From contig JANQGC010000346.1 in assembly GCA_028277515.1 (NCBI GenBank), positions 1-6,352 on the forward strand: DNA of 6,352 nt. The letters run 5' to 3'. This document shows, piece by piece, positions 1 through 6,352 of this stretch. Position 1 is the first letter of the stretch, and each line of letters opens with the position of its first letter. The notes beneath the pieces were generated by a model. The model was given only the letters and a program-made list of their open reading frames with translations. It was not told the DNA's origin and ran no database searches. This stretch comes from Anaerolineae bacterium. Its GTDB lineage: Bacteria > Chloroflexota > Anaerolineae > Promineifilales > Promineifilaceae. A program made the position numbers and the translations under genes.

Positions 1-2018
1 GCGTCTCGATTTTCATCCTCGCGGGCCATTGAAGCCATGCGCAGGTAGCCGGTAGGAACGCCCGGCATCACGCGGGTGGCTTCAATGAAATATTCCTCGG
101 CCAACGTTTCGTTGCCCTGGTTTCTGTGCAGATCACCAAGCGCCACCAATGTTTCCACGGCCGCCGGTTCAAGGTCCAATGCACGCTCCAGATCTTGTTG
201 TGCCTCGTCGATCATATCTAAAGTGATATAGATATTAGCTCTTCTAATAAAAGTTGCGGCGGTTGGTGAAACCTCTCCGGCTTCCTCTAGCAAGGCCAAA
301 GCCTCTTCCTCCTTGCCTTGCGAAATTTTCAAGGTGGCGTATTGCGTCAACAATTCGCCGGAGGTGGGGGTCATTGCCAGACCCGTTTCATATACCTCTT
401 CGGCCTTAATCCAATTCCCCTGCGCTTGCAATAATGTGCCCAGGTTCAGATAACCGTCAACCAGGGTGGGGGCGACGGTTAAAGCCAACCGGTATGCATC
501 TTCAGCCTGGGCCATATTTCCGTCTGCCTGAAAGGCGTTGCCCAGGGCTAAATAATGGCCGGGTGTTGCCGGGTCAATGGTGATGGCATCCCGGTAGGCA
601 TCAATGGCATTGTCTAATTCGTCGGTTAATATGTAGAGATCGCCTAAGGCCACATGAACATCCGCCACGTCAGGTTGGGAATCGAGTGCTTGATCGAACT
701 GCACTTTCACTTGCTCGTAATTGCCACGATTGACGTAATAATCACCCATCGCCAGGAACATCTGCGTATTGTCGCCCAGTATATCAATGCCATTGCTCAA
801 GGATTGCAGCGCCTGATCGGGCTGGCCTTGCTGGAGTTGCAGGGTTGACATCGTGCTGTACAAGACAGCCGGGTTGGTAGCCTGAGCAACTCCTTCCATT
901 AATACATCTTGAGCCTGCTGCGGCTCATCCTGGGTTGCCCACAATTGGCCGGCTACAACATAATAGGTGGATTCGGCCGGTTCGAGCGTAATCGCCTGTT
1001 GGTAGGCAGAAAGGGCATCACTGATTTGACCTTGGGCGAGATATAAATCTGCCAAAGCAACATACAAACGGTCATTGTCCGGTTCATTGGCCTGTGCCTG
1101 GGTATAGGTGGTCAAGGCCTCATCATATTGGCCGTAAATTTGTTCGATTCGGCCGCGACGCATGAGTAAATCGGTGTCGTTCGGCCGCTGCTGTAAGGCT
1201 CTATTGGTGTAGCTCTCAGCCGTCTCATAATCGCCATAGCGAATTAGTGAATCGATTAAAGTCAGGTTGAGAGACTGGTCGGCCGCCGGCAGCGTCGCTG
1301 CTTTTTGGAACCAGGCCAGGGCGGCTTCGATGTCACCCCGTCTTTGTTCCAGTTCACCGAGGCGAATATAGCTGCTGACGTTATTGTAATCAATGGACCG
1401 GGCCAGGTTCAACAACCTTTCGGCTTCGTCCAGCTCATTGACATCGAGATGCAGCTCAGCCAGACCGACATGTGCATCGGCCGATCCCGGGTTTTTAGCA
1501 ATCGTGTCACGGAAGCTTTCCTCAGCTCTGTCCCACCGACTGCGTGTTTGCCAGGCGCGGGCCAGGGCTAGTGTGGCCTGACCGCTGCCCGGATGATTGC
1601 GTGCCGTATTAATATAAATGGTCATGGCTTCCGTTATTTTGCCTAATTCATCCAGGGCATTTGCCAGGGCAATTTGCGCTTCCACAGAGCCGGGAGAGAG
1701 ACTCACCGCCGTTTCCAGATGTTCTATGGCCTGATCCGGTTTATCTTGTAAAGTCAGTGCTTCCGCCAATCCCAAACGAGGTGCAGGGGACCAGCTGTCC
1801 AGATGAATAGATTCCTCATAGGCGGTAATGGCCTCATCTAAATCAAAGCGTGTCAGATAAAGATCCCCAATTTCGTTGTAGTAGCGGGCCAGAATTGTCG
1901 GCGCTTCATCCGTTTCCAGGCCTTCGGCCAGCCGCTGCTGGTAAAGCTGCAACGCTTGATCTTCTTGCGACCGGCCCTGGTATAATTGAGCCAGGGCAAA
2001 CACATCGCCTGGACTCAT
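1..2018 (-). repeat. TPR array 2, at least 19 full units, residue 1290 to window edge
   Basis: Two longer units (40 residues at 1290-1329 and 37 at 1330-1366) are followed by fifteen consecutive units of exactly 34 residues (1367-1876, bases 258-1787). Then comes one of 33 (1877-1909), one of 34 (1910-1943) and a partial unit cut by the window edge. Near-consensus units include ADVHVALGDLYILTDELDNA... (1741-1774, ending ITIDPAT) and PGHYLALGNAFQADGNMAQA... (1775-1808). The units differ from one another at most variable positions, so this is an old, diverged array and not a recent tandem duplication. Gly/Ala at position 8, Ala at 20 and Pro at 32 are well kept. The array continues beyond the window, so its full length is unknown. 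Confidence 0.92.
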
Positions 2019-5000
2019 CACGGAGATGATATCGCTGCTCTGTGTGAAAATTTGACCGGCTGCCGGATCGAATGTGGTTAAGGCGCTGGTTGGCAGGAGC
2101 GTCTCATCGGAGGCAAACAGGGCATCTGTTGCTGTTGGTTGGGCCGGCAAGCCGGCAAATGTCGTTTGCGGGGCAACTTGAGCCAGGGTTGGATTGGTTA
2201 ATTCCAGGGCACGTTGGTACAGAGAAGCAGCCCTTTCCGGCTCGCCGGCGGCTGAGTACAAATCTGCCAGCCGGACATATGCATCAACAAGATTGTTGTC
2301 AATGCTTAACGCCATTTCGTAGGAGTTAATTGCTCCTTCTATATCATTTTGGCGGCGCAAGGCATCGCCAAGGAGAAGATGCGGCCAGGCCGCGGCCGGG
2401 GCCGCGGCAACTGCAGAGCGATGGTAGCTTAATCCCGCTTGCGTTTCCCCGATATCTTCATAGACACTGCCGATTCTTGAAAAGGCAAACGCGCGGCTGC
2501 CGGCCGATGCCAGAGGGCGAGCGCGGTCATTGCTGCCATAGAGGGCCATTTGCTCTAAGGCGGATTGATAAGCATCAATAGCGGCGTCAGCCTCACCTAA
2601 GCGACGCCATTGGTCGCCCAGGGCTAACAGTAAAGTTGATTCATCAGAATCTTCAGCTAAGGCAATGCCCAACAGGACCATCACATCGTTGGGCGTTCCC
2701 CCATTCCGGCGCAGTTCATTACTCAGAGCGACGTAGACGCCGATTTGCGTCGGATCAAGCTCAAAAGCTCGTTGGTAGGCACGGATAGCTGTGTCCTGAT
2801 CTTCTCTCTCGCGGAACAGATTGCCGCGCAGTCTGTGGCCGGACGGCGTATATGGATTTTGGGCCAGGGCAAAGGCCAGTTCATCACTCGCTTCTTCGAG
2901 CCTGCCGGCGGCCAGCAACACTTGGGCCAGGTTTAGATGGGTCAGATTTGATTCTTGAACTTGCAGTTCTTGCAGCCAAATGGCATGGCGCAGGAGATTA
3001 ACAGCCCGGTCATAATCCTCTTGCGCTGTCGCCAGATCAGCTTGCAGGCTGACAACCTCGGCCGAAAGAGGATAGAGAATGCGCATGGAGCGAATCAATT
3101 GGAAGGCTTCATCAAACAACCCCAGTTCTCGGTAAACACTGATTAACAAAAACAGATTGTATTCACTAGGCTGCAGCCTGGCCGCTTCCTCATATAAAGG
3201 CAAACCACGTTCGGTTAAGCCACGTTGGCGCCATAAGCCGGCCTCAGCTACGAGCCGCGATGCTTCATCCGGCCAGCCCTGAAGATTGGCCGCATTGCGA
3301 TACTGGACAGCGGCACACTGCTCCAGACCATCGCTTAAACAGGCATCTCCCAGGGCAATGTGGAACCGGGGAACGTAGGGAGCCCCTTTCTGAGCACGGT
3401 CAAATTCGGCGATACTCTCGTCCACTCTCCCTTCTTGAGCATGAATTTGCCCTAATTTAAAGTGTAGAATGGGCACATCTGCTTGCGCAATAGCTTGTTC
3501 TAGCAGGGTTTGTGCTTCCACAAACTCTCCTTTACGGCGGGCGATTTCAGCCAGTCCGACTTGAGCCAGGAGCTCATGTTCTCCTTCTTCTATGGCCGTT
3601 TGGAAATGAATTTCGGCCGCTTCCCATTCTCTGGCGGCCATGGCTGTGTTGCCTAAAATAGCGGCCGTATGCTCAGGGAGTTTGCTCACTTCGTAGAGCG
3701 AATATGATTCGCTGTCGGCCAGCCAGGTGAAGGATTGGGGGTCCATACGGAACTGTAAATCCAATCCGCTGCCGCTTTGGGCGATGACATATTGGACATC
3801 ATACGCTTGCAAAATATTAAGCCCGGTTTCGGTGAGATAGGGGGTTGAATAAAAGGTATGTTGATCGAGCAAACGTTGTAAAGCTGTATGTTGTTGATCG
3901 GCGGGAAAGACCTCACTTGTCGTGGGCATACGATGGGCCAAAATATGAGCTTCACCTACAAAAGCGGGTAAAGTGACGCTTAAATCTTGTTCAGCCAACA
4001 CCATTCCAGGCTCTCTAGTCTTAAATTCCTCGTTCAAGCGGCTGAAAATAGCATTGGGGGTGGGATAGGAATAGGCAAAAGCGACCCGCCCTTGAAGCCT
4101 TTTAATATTGCTCAAAATACTGGGGCTAAGCAGCAATGCGGCCAATAATAAAAAGACCAGTGAGGCGTACTGCTTGCCTAACGATTCGGTCATTTGTGGG
4201 GTACCAATATCGGTCGATTGTTGCACCCAGGTGATGAATCGAATGAATACGCCTATCAACATTTGAGCAGCCATGGCTAAAATAAGGGCGTAGGGCAATA
4301 TCCATACAAATCGCCACAATATCCAGGGCATCACAAATGAACCTATGAGGGGTGTGATCAGCGGACTAAACATGACTAACAGGACCCCCACGGAGACACC
4401 CACCACAAATTGAGCCGATACATCACGACGCAAACGGAATAAGAACATCGGTAGCAGCAGCAGGGCCAGCAAGTAAGGCGGCTCTATTAGCAAACTGGGA
4501 TCAGAAACATAATTGTCAATGTCGAAAAGGACAACCCGCCGCCGATCCATGTTCAAGGCAAAACGCCAGATGAGGAAGGGATTCGTGCTCTCGTACACAT
4601 CGTTCGCTTCCATTTCATCATAATCAGGCAGTGGCCCAAAGTAGTCAAGCGCCGTTACGTGTAAAAACGGCAGGATCGGAACCTGTTTTTCTCCGATATC
4701 CCAACCTTCAAATGATTCCGGGTAGGATGAGGCTAGCGGCGCTTCGGATAGGGAGAGATAGAGCTGAAGTAAGGGCAATGCCATGACAATCATTGCCAAC
4801 CCGGAGAGGGCCAGGACACGCAGCCAGGATGTGCGCTGCCGCAGATTCATGAGCAGGTGCAGCCCGCCGAACGAGCCAATGGCCAGGGCTAACATGGCGG
4901 CTATCAGGGGGTGGATAGTAGAAACAGCGAATGTGGCCACCGCGGCAGCCAGCCAGGGTCGCCATCCCCCATCCCGGATAAACCGGATGGCAAAGGCGAA

Positions 5001-5885
5001 AATGACCGGCAGCATGGTTACTGGAACCATGAATTTATCGGCGTTGATCCGCTCAAAATAAAATAAGCTGACATTGTCCCCACGAATGAAGGGGGCGGCC
5101 ATGTAGATTAGCAGGGAAATTCCGGCTGTAAGGAGTCCAAAACGCCGGCTGTCATTCCCCGCAGCCTTGCCTAAGGCGTAGGAGGCAAATAGGGCCCATA
5201 AAGCCAGCATCGCCTTGGAGGCCGAAGCGATTAAGGTGTTGATATTAATGACGGAAAAGTATGACCACAAGTAGTTTAGGGAGAGCGATTGGTTAAAGAC
5301 CATGCGCACGCCAGGACCGAGGCTCGTTCCAAACAAGGGTTCCGCTTCATTCAATGGTAACCCGGTCAGAGCATCGGCCGTAAATGAGTTGACCGCGTAT
5401 GCATCGCCATCAATCTTGTAGAGATTGATGGTTGGTATAATGGTGATAAAGGCGATAAGAATGAAGCTAAAGAGGATAATTTCATCAACTTTCCAGGGTT
5501 CACCCTCGTAGGTTCTTCGGCGATAAATCCACGCTTCATGAAAAAACCAGCCTAAAACAACTACGCCACTGGTTAAAGCCCACCCTAGCGCCAGTTGGTG
5601 GATGTTTAAATGAAGAACGAGAGAGAAAGTTCCAGGAATGGCCAGGATGGCCATTCCTAGAGGGAGCGCCAGAGCCAATCTCTCCACCGCATCCAGCTTT
5701 AGTTTCCAGGTGATGATGTCTCCTAATAGATATCCTGGAGCAATGAGCAGAGCGATGAACGCCAACCAACTGGCGGGCTGCAGCGGCAAATATGCGGGCA
5801 GCGCCGCTAATACGGCCAGCCAAATAAGTACCAGAACGGCAACTATGAGGTAGTGTGGAGTAATGAGTTTCCGAAATCGATCCAT
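1..5885 (-). CDS. Giant multi-pass membrane protein with GT-C-like N-terminus and more than 30 TPRs (3' end outside window)
   Basis: One uninterrupted frame of 1961 codons runs from ATG 5885 to the window edge with no stop or frameshift. The start is fixed on the 5' side because an in-frame TAA lies two codons upstream (5891-5889). Residues 1-590 are a membrane domain, 591-740 a soluble segment, 741-1233 a first TPR array, 1234-1289 a linker, and 1290 onward a second TPR array that continues past the edge. The N-terminal pattern PGYLL (50-54) ... ERLALALPLG (68-77), an acidic DGD (159-161) in the loop after helix 5, an HP pair (325-326) inside a helix, and a segment ending in DVQYVIAQSG (696-705) and YSLYEV (728-733) resemble large GT-C-type glycosyltransferases of Chloroflexota and archaea. 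A sugar-transfer role at the membrane is therefore plausible but not proven; a scaffold role through the TPRs is the alternative. Only two cysteines, C849 and C857, are visible. The TPR and membrane calls are secure; the enzymatic call is tentative. Confidence 0.9.
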   Translation of the reverse strand, partial: MDRFRKLITPHYLIVAVLVLIWLAVLAALPAYLPLQPASWLAFIALLIAPGYLLGDIITWKLKLDAVERLALALPLGMAILAIPGTFSLVLHLNIHQLALGWALTSGVVVLGWFFHEAWIYRRRTYEGEPWKVDEIILFSFILIAFITIIPTINLYKIDGDAYAVNSFTADALTGLPLNEAEPLFGTSLGPGVRMVFNQSLSLNYLWSYFSVININTLIASASKAMLALWALFASYALGKAAGNDSRRFGLLTAGISLLIYMAAPFIRGDNVSLFYFERINADKFMVPVTMLPVIFAFAIRFIRDGGWRPWLAAAVATFAVSTIHPLIAAMLALAIGSFGGLHLLMNLRQRTSWLRVLALSGLAMIVMALPLLQLYLSLSEAPLASSYPESFEGWDIGEKQVPILPFLHVTALDYFGPLPDYDEMEANDVYESTNPFLIWRFALNMDRRRVVLFDIDNYVSDPSLLIEPPYLLALLLLPMFLFRLRRDVSAQFVVGVSVGVLLVMFSPLITPLIGSFVMPWILWRFVWILPYALILAMAAQMLIGVFIRFITWVQQSTDIGTPQMTESLGKQYASLVFLLLAALLLSPSILSNIKRLQGRVAFAYSYPTPNAIFSRLNEEFKTREPGMVLAEQDLSVTLPAFVGEAHILAHRMPTTSEVFPADQQHTALQRLLDQHTFYSTPYLTETGLNILQAYDVQYVIAQSGSGLDLQFRMDPQSFTWLADSESYSLYEVSKLPEHTAAILGNTAMAAREWEAAEIHFQTAIEEGEHELLAQVGLAEIARRKGEFVEAQTLLEQAIAQADVPILHFKLGQIHAQEGRVDESIAEFDRAQKGAPYVPRFHIALGDACLSDGLEQCAAVQYRNAANLQGWPDEASRLVAEAGLWRQRGLTERGLPLYEEAARLQPSEYNLFLLISVYRELGLFDEAFQLIRSMRILYPLSAEVVSLQADLATAQEDYDRAVNLLRHAIWLQELQVQESNLTHLNLAQVLLAAGRLEEASDELAFALAQNPYTPSGHRLRGNLFREREDQDTAIRAYQRAFELDPTQIGVYVALSNELRRNGGTPNDVMVLLGIALAEDSDESTLLLALGDQWRRLGEADAAIDAYQSALEQMALYGSNDRARPLASAGSRAFAFSRIGSVYEDIGETQAGLSYHRSAVAAAPAAAWPHLLLGDALRRQNDIEGAINSYEMALSIDNNLVDAYVRLADLYSAAGEPERAASLYQRALELTNPTLAQVAPQTTFAGLPAQPTATDALFASDETLLPTSALTTFDPAAGQIFTQSSDIISVMSPGDVFALAQLYQGRSQEDQALQLYQQRLAEGLETDEAPTILARYYNEIGDLYLTRFDLDEAITAYEESIHLDSWSPAPRLGLAEALTLQDKPDQAIEHLETAVSLSPGSVEAQIALANALDELGKITEAMTIYINTARNHPGSGQATLALARAWQTRSRWDRAEESFRDTIAKNPGSADAHVGLAELHLDVNELDEAERLLNLARSIDYNNVSSYIRLGELEQRRGDIEAALAWFQKAATLPAADQSLNLTLIDSLIRYGDYETAESYTNRALQQRPNDTDLLMRRGRIEQIYGQYDEALTTYTQAQANEPDNDRLYVALADLYLAQGQISDALSAYQQAITLEPAESTYYVVAGQLWATQDEPQQAQDVLMEGVAQATNPAVLYSTMSTLQLQQGQPDQALQSLSNGIDILGDNTQMFLAMGDYYVNRGNYEQVKVQFDQALDSQPDVADVHVALGDLYILTDELDNAIDAYRDAITIDPATPGHYLALGNAFQADGNMAQAEDAYRLALTVAPTLVDGYLNLGTLLQAQGNWIKAEEVYETGLAMTPTSGELLTQYATLKISQGKEEEALALLEEAGEVSPTAATFIRRANIYITLDMIDEAQQDLERALDLEPAAVETLVALGDLHRNQGNETLAEEYFIEATRVMPGVPTGYLRMASMAREDENRD
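2019..2186 (-). other. Non-TPR linker between the two TPR arrays, residues 1234-1289
   Basis: The 34-residue rhythm stops after LELTNPT and resumes at M1290. The 56 residues between are rich in threonine, alanine, serine, proline and glutamine, with PQTTFAGLPAQPTATDALFA (1239-1258) and ETLLPTSALTTFDPAAGQIF (1261-1280). No helix-pair pattern is visible and there is no stop or frame change. It looks like a flexible hinge or a small inserted extended segment that caps one superhelix and starts another. Confidence 0.7.
2187..3665 (-). repeat. TPR array 1, about 14 units, residues 741-1233
   Basis: Helix-pair units start near residues 741, 771, 805, 839, 873, 908, 942, 980, 1014, 1048, 1083, 1127, 1166 and 1200. 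Good canonical examples are PSGHRLRGNLFRERE... (1014-1047, ending FELDP) and VDAYVRLADLYSAAGEPERA... (1200-1233, ending LELTNP), with small or aromatic residues at TPR positions 4, 8, 11, 20, 24 and 27 and proline at 32. Spacing is irregular: several units are 34 residues but others are 35, 38, 39 and 44, the longest at 1083-1126. TPRs stack into a superhelix that binds peptides or proteins. The unit at 839-872 carries both cysteines of the protein. Confidence 0.9.
3666..4115 (-). other. Soluble segment between membrane domain and TPRs, residues 591-740
   Basis: After the last hydrophobic helix the protein becomes soluble, starting with a basic patch (K594, R595, R600). It contains NAIFSRLNEEF (611-621), a strand-like GMVLAEQD (627-634), and then LQAYDVQYVIAQSG (692-705) and a final FTWLADSESYSLYEV (719-733). 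A 'tyrosine-x-valine-x-tyrosine-valine' strand followed by a closing 'lYeV' strand is common in the C-terminal soluble part of large prokaryotic GT-C-like membrane proteins, where it lies outside the cytoplasm. This supports the GT-C reading of the N-terminus, but I know it as a recurring pattern and have not aligned it. Confidence 0.5.
4116..5885 (-). other. Multi-pass membrane domain, residues 1-590 of the large protein, GT-C-like
   Basis: By eye, hydrophobic helices fall near residues 12-31, 36-58, 69-92, 96-117, 133-152, 203-220, 223-240, 248-265, 285-301, 310-345 (one or two), 354-378, 466-483, 490-510, 513-548 (one or two) and 573-589, so about 13-15 in all. The N-terminus MDRFRK is basic, suggesting a cytoplasmic start. 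Two large loops stand out. Residues 153-202 carry DGD (159-161) and 379-465 carry many acidic residues and aromatics. In GT-C enzymes an acidic residue in an extracytoplasmic loop is catalytic, and D159 or D161 are the best candidates here. The uncertain helix count leaves the side of the C-terminus undecided. The same pattern could belong to a non-catalytic GT-C relative. Confidence 0.7.
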
Positions 5886-5894
5886 TCGTTATGC
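5886..5894 (-). promoter_or_regulatory. 9-base intergenic gap with no clear ribosome binding site
   Basis: On the coding strand the stop TGA is followed by GCATAACGA and then the ATG of the large protein. The 20 bases before the ATG contain no AGGAGG-like core; the only purine-leaning stretch is TGAGC, which overlaps the upstream stop. The gap is too short for a promoter or terminator. Initiation of the large gene probably depends on translational coupling to the FemAB-like gene or on leaderless-tolerant, non-Shine-Dalgarno initiation. Confidence 0.5.
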
Positions 5895-6352
5895 TCAGGC
5901 AAATGGAATATGCCAGCGCAATCTAGGCCCTAGCCGGCTGGTAAATCCGTACGGCAGCCGCGGCCAAATTTTCATGAACAATTGAAATTGCTCGCTGGAT
6001 TGTACCTGGCTGGTAAGAGTTTGCGCTGTTGAATTTCCTTTGCTATTAATAATCGTTTGATAGATAGGGTAACATGTGCCACCCCACTGTCCTTTGAACT
6101 TAGAAGCGTTTGACCCGGCAGGGCTGCGACCCATGTCTAAGGTGGTGAAGCCGCTTTCAATGCCATCACGCATAATTTCCCACAGTGCAAGGTAAGCAGG
6201 TCGCAATTTTAATGTTTCGGGTAGGGCAGCGCCCCACATGCCATAGATGGTGTCATTCATTTCCAGTTGGAAATAGGCGGCAATCGGCCGTCCATCATTC
6301 CGGACAACGGCGATATTAAAACCATTGGGGAATGTGTTGATAATATTTTCTA
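5895..6352 (-). CDS. FemAB-like / GNAT-fold acyl- or aminoacyl-transferase, C-terminal 151 residues (5' end outside window)
   Basis: The frame is open from the window edge to a TGA at 5897-5895. It enters the window already coding, so the in-frame ATG at 6260 is internal, not the start. The visible part begins ENIINTFPNGFNIAVV, a beta-strand pattern typical of the GNAT fold, followed by 'RNDGRPIAAYFQLEMND'. The diagnostic stretch is GRSPAGSNASKFKGQWGG (about 6131-6078), which matches the GRS...FK..WG signature of FemAB-related proteins, including those linked to PEP-CTERM/exosortase and exopolysaccharide loci. The tail WPRLPYGFTSRLGPRLRW is also like the conserved end of that group. Known family members attach amino acids or acyl groups to cell-wall or surface-polymer precursors; the substrate here is unknown. 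It lies 9 bases upstream of the large TPR protein on the same strand, so co-transcription is likely. The family call is fairly secure; the exact reaction is not. Confidence 0.82.
   Translation of the reverse strand, partial: ENIINTFPNGFNIAVVRNDGRPIAAYFQLEMNDTIYGMWGAALPETLKLRPAYLALWEIMRDGIESGFTTLDMGRSPAGSNASKFKGQWGGTCYPIYQTIINSKGNSTAQTLTSQVQSSEQFQLFMKIWPRLPYGFTSRLGPRLRWHIPFA

Noticed and set aside
1..2018. A recent tandem DNA repeat or CRISPR-like array suggested by the 102-bp periodicity.
   Set aside because: Units are not near-identical at DNA level, there are no conserved direct repeats with unique spacers, and the period is explained by 34-residue TPRs.
2019..2186. A frameshift or gene boundary at the break in the TPR pattern.
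   Set aside because: The reading frame continues without a stop on both sides in the same phase, and there is no ribosome binding site or good start context at M1290.
654..3460. Several plus-strand open frames of about 62-88 codons (for example 1305-1571, 2072-2329, 2330-2581, 3260-3460).
   Set aside because: They lie antisense to a continuous TPR-coding frame, show no domain pattern and have composition expected from antisense readings of Leu/Ala/Gln/Glu-rich repeats.
3686..5823. Minus-strand open frames at 3686-3955, 4126-4317, 4708-4965 and 5536-5823.
   Set aside because: All are out of frame with the large gene, which is open across them and gives coherent membrane and soluble protein sequence.
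5895..6260. A separate 121-residue gene starting at ATG 6260.
   Set aside because: The same frame is open upstream to the window edge and the upstream residues fit the GNAT-fold pattern, so this ATG is internal to a longer FemAB-like gene.

Overview
This window holds two genes, both read on the minus strand. They fill it except for 9 bases between them. Both run off an edge: the upstream gene lacks its N-terminus (past base 6352) and the downstream gene lacks its C-terminus (before base 1). I see no RNA gene, insertion sequence, CRISPR array, promoter or terminator. The plus strand carries only short open frames antisense to the coding strand.

Right end (5895-6352): the last 151 residues of a FemAB-like / GNAT-fold protein. 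It carries the glycine-arginine-serine ... phenylalanine-lysine ... tryptophan-glycine signature seen in FemAB-related proteins of exopolysaccharide and exosortase loci. After its TGA stop and a 9-base gap, a second frame opens at ATG 5885 and stays open to base 1. It encodes at least 1961 residues.

The large protein has four parts. Residues 1-590 form a multi-pass membrane domain of about 13-15 helices that resembles GT-C-type glycosyltransferases. Residues 591-740 form a soluble segment like those that follow the membrane part of such enzymes. Then come two arrays of tetratricopeptide repeats (TPRs), about 14 units (741-1233) and at least 19 full units (1290 to the edge), split by a 56-residue non-TPR linker. 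Fifteen consecutive units in the second array are each exactly 34 residues (102 bp) long. The only two cysteines visible in the protein lie eight residues apart in one repeat.

The organism is most likely a bacterium of moderate GC content. The membrane-domain style (a PGYLL ... ERLAL pattern near the N-terminus), the very large TPR fusion and the FemAB-like neighbour suggest Chloroflexota (Anaerolineae or relatives). This is an inference from protein style, not a search result. The pair probably forms part of an operon for the cell envelope or surface glycans: the FemAB-like enzyme would transfer an aminoacyl or acyl group, and the large protein would transfer sugars or organise partners at the membrane. 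Neither substrate can be read from the sequence.
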